Origin: JAPLJC01 sp052326585
Lineage (GTDB): Bacteria; Desulfobacterota; Desulfobaccia; Desulfobaccales; 0-14-0-80-60-11
NCBI GenBank assembly: GCA_052326585.1
Contig: JBKQLU010000003.1
Location: 1 to 64,000, forward strand
Reading direction: 5' to 3'
DNA length: 64,000 nt
The position numbers and the translations under genes were made by a program. Positions within the stretch are counted from its first letter, which is position 1. Each line of letters starts with the position of its first letter. Of this stretch, positions 18,438 to 26,596 are shown piece after piece. A model generated the notes under the pieces. It had not been told where the DNA came from. It did no database searches and was given only the letters and a program-made list of their open reading frames with translations.

Positions 18438-19376
18438 TCATCCCAGGGCCGCCAGCAACTTCTCCAGGCTCTCCCGGTCTTCCACGTTGAAGATGGATTC
18501 CTTGGGCTCCTGGGGCATAATCTTGCGAACCAGGCCCGAAAGCACGTTCTTGGGGCCAACCTCCACCCAGGTGTCCACTCCCGCCGCCTTGAGATTCAGG
18601 ATTAGTTCAGCCCAACGCACCGGCGAGGTTAGCTGCCGGGACATGGCCTGGCGCAGCAGCCCGGGGTCGAGCTCCGGCGCCGCGGTGGCATTGAGGTAGA
18701 TAGGCACCGCGGGGACTCGAAAATCGAGCTCCGCCAGGGAGGCGGCAAAATCGACGCTGGCGCCCTCCATCAGGGGAGAGTGCCAGGCCCCGGACACCTT
18801 TAAAGGGATCACCCGGGCGCCCTCGGCCTTGGCCAGATTGCCGGCCCGGGCCACCAGTTCCGGGGTGCCGGAGATCACCGTCTGCTCCGGGGTGTTGAAG
18901 TTGGCCAGGGCGAGGGGGCCTTCCTTGGTCAGGGGATGGACCAGTCCCTGCAGCCTTTCCGGGGTGAGGCCGATGACCGCCGCCATGGCGCCGGGATATT
19001 TCTCCGCTTCCCGCTGCATCAGGCGCCCCCGCTGCCGCACCGCCGCCAACGTGTCCGCGGCATCGAGCACCCCGGCGGCGAACAGGGCGCTGAATTCCCC
19101 CAGGCTATGGCCGCACACCGCCTTAGCTTTGACCCCGGCCCGCCGCAGGGCCTGGTAAAGACAAAGGTTGACCACAGTGACGGCCGGCTGGAGATGCACC
19201 GTTTCGGTGAGCTCCTCCAGGGGGCCGGTAAAGCAGAGACGCTTCAAGGGCAGGCCGGTGGTCTTCTCGGCCAGGTCGAACAACTCGCGGGCCTCCGGGC
19301 CGGCCTCGTAGAGGTCCTGACCCATGCCCAGGTACTGGGAGCCCTGGCCGGGAAATAATAATGCCAATTGGGACAT
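18438..19376 (-). CDS. fabD: Malonyl-CoA:ACP transacylase
   Basis: Loads malonyl groups on acyl carrier protein for fatty acid synthesis. The N-terminal LLFPGQGSQYLGMG and the catalytic Ser in VCGHSLGEFSALFAAG (about residue 92) are intact, with downstream VSGAWHSPLM carrying the catalytic His. The 312-residue length is normal. The start at ATG 19374-19376 has a GAGGTG site just upstream; the frame is open to 19418. No other fab gene is adjacent, which is less common since fabD often sits with fabH and fabG. Confidence 0.96.
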   Translation of the reverse strand: MSQLALLFPGQGSQYLGMGQDLYEAGPEARELFDLAEKTTGLPLKRLCFTGPLEELTETVHLQPAVTVVNLCLYQALRRAGVKAKAVCGHSLGEFSALFAAGVLDAADTLAAVRQRGRLMQREAEKYPGAMAAVIGLTPERLQGLVHPLTKEGPLALANFNTPEQTVISGTPELVARAGNLAKAEGARVIPLKVSGAWHSPLMEGASVDFAASLAELDFRVPAVPIYLNATAAPELDPGLLRQAMSRQLTSPVRWAELILNLKAAGVDTWVEVGPKNVLSGLVRKIMPQEPKESIFNVEDRESLEKLLAALG

Positions 19377-19523
19377 GTTCACCTCGATAAAGGGATGGGA
19401 TTGGGGAGTGGCGGCCAAAGTCCACCCCTCCCCTGCCGGCCGTCACGGCCAGCTTAAATTTATCTCAGCGCGCCCCCTACTGGGCAATAATGCCCGAGCG
19501 CGGTCAGTGGTCAGCTATTAGCT

Positions 19524-19558
19524 AAAGGCAAAAAAGGGTCGGCCTTTTTTGCCTTTTT
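19524..19558 (-). terminator. Bidirectional rho-independent terminator after thiE
   Basis: A 14-bp perfect stem AAAGGCAAAAAAGG / CCTTTTTTGCCTTT with a 5-base loop GTCGG. T-runs lie on both strands. It sits about 20 bases past the thiE stop codon and most likely ends the thi operon; on the plus strand no gene reads into it. Confidence 0.8.
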
Positions 19559-19576
19559 GTCTTTAACTTTTTACTT

Positions 19577-20224
19577 CTACCTTTCCCTAACAATCGCCTC
19601 CCTTAAGGCCCGGGCTGCGGCGGCGGGCGCGGCGGCCGCGGTGACCGCACTCATCACCGCGGGGTGCCGGGCCCCGAAGGCCAACACCTGGGCGATGTTC
19701 CCCTGATGGATGCCGCCCATGACGCTCCAGGGAATCCGCAGCCTGGGAGCGATGTGCCCGATGGCCTCCGGGCCCAGGGGAGTTGCGGCGGGTTTGCTGG
19801 CGGTTGCGAAGATGGGCCCGATATTGACATAGCCGGCCCCGGCCTCCTGGGCCGCCAGGGCCTCTTCCAGGGAATGGCTGGAGGCGCCGCTGATCAGGTC
19901 CGGGGCGATTTCCCTGGCCGCGGCCACGGGCAGGTCCTCCTGGCCCAGGTGAACCCCGTCGGCCCCCGCCGCCAGGGCGATGTCGAGGCGGTCGTCGATG
20001 ATCAGCAGGGCCCCCGCCGCTTCGGTCCGCCGGCGAAAGGCCACCGCCAGCTCATAAAGCCGCCGGTCAGTCAGGTCTTTTTCGCGGAGTTGCACGATGG
20101 ACACCCCGGCGGCCAGGACCTGGTCCAGGACCGTGAGCGGGCTGCGCCCGGCGCAGAAGGCCTGGGTGATGACCACGTAAAGGTCGGCCCGCGCCAGGGC
20201 GGCCAACCGCCGCGCCAGGGACAT
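19577..20224 (-). CDS. thiE: Thiamine-phosphate synthase
   Basis: Joins the pyrimidine (HMP-PP) and thiazole phosphate moieties to thiamine phosphate. TIM-barrel motifs in order: LYVVITQAF, VQLREKDLTDRRLYELA (about residues 45-61), LLIIDDRLDIALAAGADGVHLGQEDLP (shared strand with the catalytic DR) and GPIFATASKP. The length of 215 residues is typical. Its ATG overlaps the thiS stop, so translation is coupled. A terminator follows, making this the last gene of the thi operon. Confidence 0.95.
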   Translation of the reverse strand: MSLARRLAALARADLYVVITQAFCAGRSPLTVLDQVLAAGVSIVQLREKDLTDRRLYELAVAFRRRTEAAGALLIIDDRLDIALAAGADGVHLGQEDLPVAAAREIAPDLISGASSHSLEEALAAQEAGAGYVNIGPIFATASKPAATPLGPEAIGHIAPRLRIPWSVMGGIHQGNIAQVLAFGARHPAVMSAVTAAAAPAAAARALREAIVRER

Positions 20225-20421
20225 CAGCCGCCCCCCACCAGACGCACCAGTTCCAGGATGTCGCCCTCGCTTAGCCAGGTTTCCCGGAAAGCCTGACGGT
20301 CCACGATCTCCCGGTTGCGCTCCACCACGGTCCCCTGGGGATGGAGGCCCATCTCTTCCAGGAGGCCCAAAACCGTGGCTGCCGCTACCTCCCGGGATTC
20401 GCCGTTGATGGTCAATTTCAA
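20224..20421 (-). CDS. thiS: Sulfur-carrier protein ThiS
   Basis: Ubiquitin-like carrier, about 65 residues, whose C-terminal glycine becomes a thiocarboxylate that donates sulfur to the thiazole. The sequence begins LKLTINGESREV and ends VRLVGGG, so it has the needed terminal Gly-Gly plus one additional glycine. The start is best placed at TTG 20419-20421, seven or so bases after an AGGAG site; the frame is open to 20457 but the extension is not ThiS-like. It normally adjoins thiG; here an AT-rich insert separates them. Confidence 0.88.
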   Translation of the reverse strand: MKLTINGESREVAAATVLGLLEEMGLHPQGTVVERNREIVDRQAFRETWLSEGDILELVRLVGGG

Positions 20422-20530
20422 AAGGAATATCTCCTGAATTTTTGGTTCAAAATTCAAAGCTAAAAATTCAAAGTTAAAGGCCGCCCTGACGGCGAAGATT
20501 TAACTCGAGACCTCTACGAAAACCAAATTT

Positions 20531-20611
20531 GTCATCCTGAGCGAAGCGAAGGATCTCGCATTTTCTCAATATTTATCAGATTCTTCGGTCGCTTCGCTCC
20601 CTCAGAATGAC
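20531..20611. repeat. Dispersed palindromic repeat (GTCATCCTGAGCGAAGCGAAGG type)
   Basis: The left arm GTCATCCTGAGCGAAGCGAA and a right arm ending GCTCCCTCAGAATGAC form a long imperfect inverted repeat with an AT-rich centre. This repeat type is known from many unrelated bacterial genomes as an intergenic element. It lies at the thiS-side edge of the AT-rich insert in the thi operon, and the rest of 20422-20722 holds no gene I can see. Confidence 0.75.
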
Positions 20612-20722
20612 GGTTGTCAGGACTTCCTTTATGATTCCCAGGCTGGGCATGGAACGTCTTTACCTGCCAAGATAAGACTGGCAATCATTTTCGTTCCCAA
20701 GTACAAATTGGAAACGAGAAAA

Positions 20723-21463
20723 TTATGTTGACTTCCATTCAATATGCTTGGCTAAACCATCAAGGCCAGGGAACATTGTGGCCTCGTTAATTCCATACAC
20801 ATAGAGAGTAATTCTAATTTCTTTAAAGAAATCGGTTGGGAGGATAATTTTATGTAATTTTACTTTTTCACGAATATTGCCATCAAATCTAGGAAACCAA
20901 TCGTGAAGGGGGATATATTTATGTACAGTAAATAGTGAATTTTGGACGGCTATACGCGGTGATAAATGACTTGGTATATAAACCATTGTTTTACCTAATG
21001 AGAAAGGAGACAAATCAGTTGAAGCATCGTTAACAATATCTTCGTTTTTAGATTCAAATATCCAGACAATTCCAAACGTACTTTTTCTATCTACACCCGC
21101 TCCATTCCTGACAACAAACCATAGCGCAACTAGTGGGTTGGTGGTCCAATCTAATAGGCGGGTAGGCAACCCATGATGTTGAGCAATTGCTAATAATTCC
21201 CAGTCATTTTTCGGAGGCTTATCAAGAAAGGGGGGTGATTTCTTCCTAAACTCTTCGATAATTCTCCTCTCCTTTTCATCAATTCTTGGCGTAACGTCTC
21301 CCTGATTGAAAAGCTGCTTTCTCCCAAGCTTTGGCAAAAGGTCCCAATCATCGCGTTGACCGCGAAGCAGAGTCAAACCATCATTTCCTATCTCCTCAAC
21401 ATAGCTCACGAACTCGGAAATGCTTGAAACTGCATGCTTTTTAAAGGAATCCACTTCTTCCAT
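20723..21463 (-). CDS. FRG-domain protein
   Basis: A 246-residue soluble protein of the FRG family, named for a Phe/Leu-Arg-Gly motif, here GLTLLRGQRDDWDLLPKLGR (about residues 29-48). A second conserved block is LLAIAQHHGLPTRLLDWTTN (about 88-107), followed by PLVALWFVV. The family is of unknown chemistry; it turns up in mobile and defence-associated genes and has been suggested to resemble ADP-ribosyltransferase folds. The gene is much more AT-rich than its neighbours and interrupts the thi operon between thiG and thiS, so it looks acquired. Whether it works alone or with the membrane protein gene just upstream is unknown. Confidence 0.88.
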   Translation of the reverse strand: MEEVDSFKKHAVSSISEFVSYVEEIGNDGLTLLRGQRDDWDLLPKLGRKQLFNQGDVTPRIDEKERRIIEEFRKKSPPFLDKPPKNDWELLAIAQHHGLPTRLLDWTTNPLVALWFVVRNGAGVDRKSTFGIVWIFESKNEDIVNDASTDLSPFSLGKTMVYIPSHLSPRIAVQNSLFTVHKYIPLHDWFPRFDGNIREKVKLHKIILPTDFFKEIRITLYVYGINEATMFPGLDGLAKHIEWKST

Positions 21464-21531
21464 AATTTTTTACCAGTCCGTGCGGTGCGTCTTATACACC
21501 AATTATCGGGGGCAAAGCACGCCTTAAATTA

Positions 21532-21810
21532 TTATTTAATTATTGATTTAGCATAAAATATTGAAAATATAATTCTAACAATGACACCCAAATATATAGC
21601 GGCGACTGCATTTTCAAATATTTGATCGTTCTTCCTTATCATTTTTATTATAGGCATTAATAATAATGATAATACAATGTAAGGTATAGAATAACCGATA
21701 GCTTCATAAATTTTTTCAGAAGGATATGGCGTTGTGATTGTGAAATAACTATAAGAAATATTTAACATAATACCTATAATTAATAAAATCGTAACTTTTT
21801 GTTTGTTCAT
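21532..21810 (-). CDS. Small hydrophobic membrane protein, AT-rich
   Basis: A 92-residue protein with about three predicted membrane segments (near residues 7-25, 40-58 and 68-88) and short polar loops such as KMIRKNDQIFEN. I do not recognise the family. The base composition is strongly AT-rich and matches the FRG gene, which begins about 70 bases downstream on the same strand; the two probably arrived together. It could be a partner of the FRG protein, but only adjacency suggests that. Confidence 0.55.
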   Translation of the reverse strand: MNKQKVTILLIIGIMLNISYSYFTITTPYPSEKIYEAIGYSIPYIVLSLLLMPIIKMIRKNDQIFENAVAAIYLGVIVRIIFSIFYAKSIIK

Positions 21811-21832
21811 ATTAGCTATACCTTCTTTCCAG

Positions 21833-22609
21833 TCACTCCAAAAACCCCGTCAGCGGCGAGGAGGCGGAGGCGGTTGGCCGTTCCGGCCCCAGGCCGGCCA
21901 GATAGGCCAGGCGGCCGGCTTCCACCGCCAGGGCGAAGGCCCTGGCCATGGCCGCATGATCCCGGGCATCGGCCAGGGCGGTATTTACCAGCACCGCGTC
22001 GGCCCCCAGCTCCATGGCTTCGGCGGCGTGGGAGGGGGCGCCCAGGCCCGCGTCCACCACCACCGGTACGCTGGCCTGCTCAATGATGATACGGATCATA
22101 TCCCTGGTCTTGACCCCCCGGTTGCTGCCGATGGGCGCGCCCAGGGGCATGACGGTGGCGGCGCCCAGCTCCTGCAGGCGTCTGGCCAAAATGGGATCAG
22201 CCTGGATGTAGGGCAAAACCACAAAACCATCTTTAATGAGAATTTCCGCGGCCCTCAGGGTCTCCACCGGGTCCGGCAGCAGATACTTGGGGTCCGGGGT
22301 GAGTTCCAGCTTGACCCAGGGCGGCAGGCCCATGGCCCGGGCCATTCGGGCCAGGCGCACCGCCTCCTCGGCGGTGCGGGCCCCGGAGGTGTTAGCCAGG
22401 ATCAGGTATTTCCCGGGGTCCAGCACCGAGAGGATGCTGTCACTGGCCGGTTTGCTCAAATCGACCCGGCGCAGGGCCACGGTGACGATTTCGACGGCCA
22501 CCGCATTAAGCGCCGCCTGCAGGGCCGCGGCGGAGGGAAACTTGCCGGTGCCCACCATGAGGCGGGAGTGGAACCGGCGTCCGGCGATGATTAACGGATC
22601 ATTTGGCAT
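21833..22609 (-). CDS. thiG: Thiazole synthase
   Basis: Forms the thiazole ring from deoxyxylulose phosphate, dehydroglycine and ThiS thiocarboxylate. Motifs: LMVGTGKFPS near the N-terminus, the Schiff-base Lys in PPWVKLELTPDPKYLLPD (about residue 98 from this start), VMPLGAPIGSNRG and VPVVVDAGLGAPSHAAEAME. The length of 258 residues is normal. I chose ATG 22609 over the in-frame TTG at 22624 because DPLIIAGRRF is the usual beginning. It lies downstream of thiF and was presumably directly followed by thiS before the insertion. Confidence 0.95.
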   Translation of the reverse strand: MPNDPLIIAGRRFHSRLMVGTGKFPSAAALQAALNAVAVEIVTVALRRVDLSKPASDSILSVLDPGKYLILANTSGARTAEEAVRLARMARAMGLPPWVKLELTPDPKYLLPDPVETLRAAEILIKDGFVVLPYIQADPILARRLQELGAATVMPLGAPIGSNRGVKTRDMIRIIIEQASVPVVVDAGLGAPSHAAEAMELGADAVLVNTALADARDHAAMARAFALAVEAGRLAYLAGLGPERPTASASSPLTGFLE

Positions 22610-22700
22610 TATCAACTCTATCAAAAGGTAGACATCAATAGGGAACGATTCAGATCGAGGATTTCCCGGCCCGGGTTTTTACTCTATCACTGCTCTCTGC

Positions 22701-23453
22701 TCACCTTATCCCGCATAACTGGCAGTCCCGCTTTTTTACCCGATCCAGGGTTTGAAATCTCCCCCGGAGCCCGTCATAGGCCAGGAGCCGCCGGGTCAGG
22801 TCCGATTCCCGGCCCAGGAGGAGCTTCAAGGCCTCCACCGCCTGCAAGGAGCCCATGACCCCGGCCACTGCCCCCAGGATGCCCGCGGTGCTGCCGGCAG
22901 GCACGGCCGCAGCCGCCGGCGGCTCCGGCACCAGGCAGCAATAGCAGGGATTCTCCAGCCCCGGCCGCGCCACCAGCAACTGTCCATGCCATCCGGTGGC
23001 CGCGGCGGACACCAGGGGAATCTCCTCCCGCCAGCAGCACTCCGCCACCAGGAAACGGGTGGGGAAGTTGTCGCTGGCGTCCAGCACCACCTCAAAACCC
23101 TGGACCACTTCCCTGATCTGGTCTGGGGTGCGGAGGTAGAGGTCGAAGCTCTCCACCCGGCAATGGGGGTTCAGGGCCGCCAGGGAGTCGGCTGCCGAGG
23201 CCACCTTGCGCCGGCCCAGGTCCGGGGTGCGGTGGATAACCTGGCGCTGCAGGTTGGACAACTCCACGTGGTCGCCGTCCACCAGACCCAGGCGCCCCAC
23301 TCCGGCCGCGGCCAGGTAGAGAAGGGCGGCGGAGCCAATGCCGCCGGCCCCAACCACCAGCACCCGGCCAGCGCCCCAGCGAGCCTGTCCTTCCCAACCC
23401 ACCTGGGCCAGCATGGCGTTCCGGGAATAGCGCTCTCTCTCCTGGGGGAACAT
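22701..23453 (-). CDS. thiF: ThiF/MoeB-family adenylyltransferase, probable ThiS-activating enzyme
   Basis: E1-like enzyme that adenylates the C-terminus of a sulfur carrier, here most likely ThiS. It has the ATP-binding VVGAGGIGSAALLYLAAAG (about residues 33-51), ELSNLQRQVIH, and VVLDASDNFPTRF. Zinc-binding cysteines are present as CYCCLVP and the terminal CQLCG. The segment that carries the active Cys in E. coli ThiF (before TAGVVG) reads VPAGSTAGILG here, so that cysteine is missing; the enzyme may only adenylate, with sulfur added differently. First gene of the thi operon; no TPP riboswitch was found upstream. Confidence 0.9.
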   Translation of the reverse strand: MFPQERERYSRNAMLAQVGWEGQARWGAGRVLVVGAGGIGSAALLYLAAAGVGRLGLVDGDHVELSNLQRQVIHRTPDLGRRKVASAADSLAALNPHCRVESFDLYLRTPDQIREVVQGFEVVLDASDNFPTRFLVAECCWREEIPLVSAAATGWHGQLLVARPGLENPCYCCLVPEPPAAAAVPAGSTAGILGAVAGVMGSLQAVEALKLLLGRESDLTRRLLAYDGLRGRFQTLDRVKKRDCQLCGIR

Positions 23454-23742
23454 TCCTCCCCTTCTCCGGCTCCGTCTGGCGTCCTGCCGTTGGCGGCCGC
23501 GCTCCGCCTTATAGCCCCGGTTAAAACCGCGGGCCCGCCCGCTAAGCCGGTTGGCAGAGGGAATTTTCCATGGCCGCCGCTTGCCTCTATACCCCGTATC
23601 TTATGCAAATTATAAACTTCCGCAAGCCATCAGACAACCTGGGGGCTGCCAGTAGTTACGGGCAAGGTTTTTGCTAATCTGCCGTGTAATCTAAACTGCA
23701 AATTCCCATCTTTGATTAACTAGTGGAGGTCGCTTGCTTTTT

Positions 23743-23843
23743 CCCCTCTCCCCCAATGGGGGAGAGGGTAGGGTGAGGGGGAATTGATAACTCCTCGAAG
23801 CCACCCTTCACCCCAGCCCTCTCCCCTCACAGGGGAGAGGGGG
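23743..23843. repeat. Intergenic CCCTCTCCC-type inverted repeat; rest of 23454-24050 empty
   Basis: A tight palindrome CCCTCTCCCC-CAAT-GGGGGAGAGGG (from 23744) is followed about 50 bases later by CCCTCTCCCCTCACAGGGGAGAGGG, and the two units face each other. This text is a widespread intergenic repeat in proteobacteria. The near-600-base space between divergent thiF and gatB otherwise shows no gene; a decayed GGGCTAAAGGTTTGCGGCTAC element is near 23878. Confidence 0.7.
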
Positions 23844-23995
23844 TTTTTAAGACTTCCGGGCTGCCCCTGTCGTCTCGGGCTAAAGGTTTGCGGCTACATT
23901 TTTAAATTTTCATTCGCCAGCCCTTATGCAAAATCTTTGCCGGACCCTGCTGAGGCGCCAGGGGTTTACCCGGCGGCGCTCCTTCCGGCCTTGCC

Positions 23996-24024
23996 TTGAC
24001 AGGCTTTCACCATTTGGGTAACGT
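23996..24024 (+). promoter_or_regulatory. Candidate sigma-70 promoter of gatB
   Basis: Perfect -35 TTGACA (23996-24001), 17-base spacer, then TAACGT (24019-24024). The gatB start codon is 27 bases downstream, leaving a short leader with a GGGAGGAT ribosome site. Confidence 0.55.
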
Positions 24025-24050
24025 GTAAAAGATTCGGGAGGATCTGCCCC

Positions 24051-25484
24051 TTGGAGTTGGAACCCGTCATCGGGCTGGAAATTCACGCCGAGCTGCTCAC
24101 CGCCAGTAAGATCTTCTGCGGCTGCGCCACCGCCTTCGGGGCCCCGCCCAACACCCAGGTGTGCGAGATTTGCCTGGGTATGCCCGGATCGCTGCCGGTG
24201 CTGAATAAAAAGGCCGTAGATTACGCCTTGATGATGGCCCTGGCCACTGATTGCCGGGTGAATCCGGAGTCGGTCTTCGCCCGGAAAAACTACTTCTACC
24301 CGGACCTCCCCAAGGGTTACCAAATCTCCCAGTATGAGCTGCCCCTGGCGGAGCACGGCTACCTGGACATTAAGGCCAACGGCGGCCGCAAGCGCATCGG
24401 CATCACCCGGATTCACCTGGAGGAGGACGCCGGCAAGCTGATCCACAGCGACACCCGGCCGGTGAGCTTCGTCGATTTCAACCGTACCGGGGTGCCCTTG
24501 ATCGAGATCGTCTCCGAGCCGGATATGGAGAGCCCTGAAGAGGCGGTGGAGTACTTCAAGGGTCTGCGCAATATCCTCCTATATCTGGAGATCTGCGACG
24601 GCAACATGGAGGAAGGCTCCCTGCGCTGCGACGCCAACGTCTCGCTGCGGCCGGTGGGCGCTAAGGAATTAGGGGGCAAGGTGGAACTGAAGAATATGAA
24701 CAGTTTCCGCTTTGTCAAGGCGGCCCTGGAGTTCGAGATCAAACGGCAACGGGCCAATTTGAGCGCCGGGCGGGAAATCCTTCAGGAGACCCGCCTCTGG
24801 GATGCGGCCCAAAACCAGACGGTCTCCATGCGGGGCAAGGAGGAGGCCCACGACTACCGCTATTTCCCCGACCCGGACCTGGTGCCGGTGAGAGTCACCC
24901 AGGAGTGGCTGGCAGAGCTTGGCAAGAATTTGCCAGAGCTGCCGGCAGCGCGGCTCCAGCGGTTTCAGGCCGACTATGGCCTGCCGGAATACGACGCCGA
25001 GGTGCTCACCGGCGATAAAGCCCTGGCGGATTTCTTCGAGGCCACGGCGAAATTGTTTCCCCACCCCAAAAAGGTGAGTAATTATGTTATGGGGGATGTG
25101 CTCAGAGAGGTAAAAAAAGGAGAGGCTGGCATTATCTCCTTAAGGTCAACTCTCACCCCTGCGGCTTCTGCGAGTATGCTTGATTTGGTGGAGGATGGCA
25201 CCATTAGCGGCAAGATGGCAAAAACGGTGTTTGATGAGATGGTGGCCACCGGAAAGGACCCCAGGCTTATCATCAAAGAAAAAGGCCTGACCCAGATCAG
25301 CGATGCCGGGGCCCTGGAAGCCCTGGCCCGGGAGATTATCTCCGCCAATCCTAAGGAGGCCGCGGACTATCGGGCCGGCAAGGGCAAGGTCCTCTCCTTC
25401 TTCGTGGGCCAACTGATGCGCCGCACCCGGGGCCAGGCCAACCCGCAACTGGCCAACGAGATCTTCCAGAGACTGCTCAAATGA
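24051..25484 (+). CDS. gatB: Asp-tRNA(Asn)/Glu-tRNA(Gln) amidotransferase subunit B
   Basis: Subunit B of GatCAB, which amidates mischarged Glu-tRNA(Gln) and/or Asp-tRNA(Asn). The N-terminal VIGLEIHAEL, zinc-type cysteines in IFCGCATAFGAPPNTQVCEICLG and the core FNRTGVPLIEIVSEPD are intact. The C-terminal YqeY-like tail domain ends with FFVGQLMRRTRGQANPQ, which contacts tRNA. 477 residues, full length. The start codon is TTG at 24051, chosen for the GGGAGGAT site upstream and because LEPVIGLEIH is the expected N-terminus. gatA and gatC are not adjacent. The bases around 25060-25250 are slightly less GC-rich than the rest, without breaking the frame. Confidence 0.97.
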   Translation: MELEPVIGLEIHAELLTASKIFCGCATAFGAPPNTQVCEICLGMPGSLPVLNKKAVDYALMMALATDCRVNPESVFARKNYFYPDLPKGYQISQYELPLAEHGYLDIKANGGRKRIGITRIHLEEDAGKLIHSDTRPVSFVDFNRTGVPLIEIVSEPDMESPEEAVEYFKGLRNILLYLEICDGNMEEGSLRCDANVSLRPVGAKELGGKVELKNMNSFRFVKAALEFEIKRQRANLSAGREILQETRLWDAAQNQTVSMRGKEEAHDYRYFPDPDLVPVRVTQEWLAELGKNLPELPAARLQRFQADYGLPEYDAEVLTGDKALADFFEATAKLFPHPKKVSNYVMGDVLREVKKGEAGIISLRSTLTPAASASMLDLVEDGTISGKMAKTVFDEMVATGKDPRLIIKEKGLTQISDAGALEALAREIISANPKEAADYRAGKGKVLSFFVGQLMRRTRGQANPQLANEIFQRLLK

Positions 25485-25546
25485 ACCAGGGGAATTGACT
25501 TGCAGTCCGAAGACCGCAAACCGAAAACCGCAAACAGGATGTCAAT

Positions 25547-26593
25547 ATGATTCCATACTGCAGCATCTGCTGGGATATCGACAAGATCAAGCTGCTGGAC
25601 CAGCGCCGCCTCCCCCGGGAAGAGGTCTATCTGGAGATCAGGGACTATCACCAGGTGATCAAGGCTATCCGCACCCTGGCCATCAGGGGGGCGCCGGCCA
25701 TCGGGGTGGCCGCGGCCATGGGCGCCGCCCTGGGGGCCCTGGAGATCCACACCCAGGATGGGGCGGAGTTCCTGGAGCGCTTCCGGGAAATCTGCCGGGA
25801 AATCGCGGCATCCCGGCCCACCGCGGTGAATCTCTTCTGGGCCCTGGAGCGCATGCAGCGGCTGGCCCAAGACCATGCCCAGGAGCCGGTGCCGGCCCTC
25901 AAGGATTACCTGGTGATCGAAGCCCAGGCCATGCTTCAGGAAGATGACACCACCAACCGCCATCTGGCCCGGTGGGGAGAGATCCTCATCGAGGAGGGGA
26001 TGCGCGTCCTCACCCATTGCAATACCGGGGCCCTGGCCACCGGGGCCTACGGCACTGCCCTGGGAGTTCTGCGCTCCGCCTGGGAGGCCGGAAAACGGTT
26101 CTCCGTCTGGGTGGATGAGACCCGGCCGCTACTCCAGGGGGCCCGCCTCACCACCTGGGAGTTGGGTAAACTGGGGATTCCCTACACCCTGATCCCCGAC
26201 GGCGCCGCGGCCACCTTGATGCACCAGGGCCGGGTGGACCTGGTCATCCTGGGGGCGGATCGTATCGCCGGCAACGGCGACACCGCCAATAAGATCGGCA
26301 CATACAGCCTGGCGGTGCTGGCCTACCACCACGGCATCCCCTTCTATGTGGCCGCGCCCTTGTCCACCTTCGATTTCACCATGGCCGACGGCAGCCACAT
26401 CCCAGTGGAAGAGCGCTCCGCTGAGGAAGTCACCCACCTCAGAGGTGAGCCGCTGGCCCCGGCCGGGGCCCCAGCCCTGAATCTGGCCTTCGATGTTACC
26501 CCCAGTGATCTGATTTCCGGTATAATAACTGAGAAGGGGGTACTGAAGCCCCCCTATACCTCCAGTTTAAAGCCGTTGCGGCCACGGGAGTGA
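25547..26593 (+). CDS. mtnA: 5-methylthioribose-1-phosphate isomerase
   Basis: Aldose-ketose isomerase of methionine salvage, from the eIF2B-like superfamily. The N-terminal half ends in IRTLAIRGAPAIGVAAA. The catalytic Cys is in LTHCNTGALATGAYGTALGV (about residue 160) and the catalytic Asp in DLVILGADRIAGNGDTANKI (about 240). 348 residues, as normal. No other mtn gene is adjacent. The next gene, an L,D-transpeptidase, starts three bases after the stop, so they may share a transcript despite unrelated roles. Confidence 0.95.
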   Translation: MIPYCSICWDIDKIKLLDQRRLPREEVYLEIRDYHQVIKAIRTLAIRGAPAIGVAAAMGAALGALEIHTQDGAEFLERFREICREIAASRPTAVNLFWALERMQRLAQDHAQEPVPALKDYLVIEAQAMLQEDDTTNRHLARWGEILIEEGMRVLTHCNTGALATGAYGTALGVLRSAWEAGKRFSVWVDETRPLLQGARLTTWELGKLGIPYTLIPDGAAATLMHQGRVDLVILGADRIAGNGDTANKIGTYSLAVLAYHHGIPFYVAAPLSTFDFTMADGSHIPVEERSAEEVTHLRGEPLAPAGAPALNLAFDVTPSDLISGIITEKGVLKPPYTSSLKPLRPRE

Positions 26594-26596
26594 AGT

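Noticed and set aside
23454..23700. TPP riboswitch upstream of thiF
   Set aside because: I looked for the CUGAGA...ACCUGAUCUGGGUAAUGCCAGCG pattern on the minus strand and found no match.
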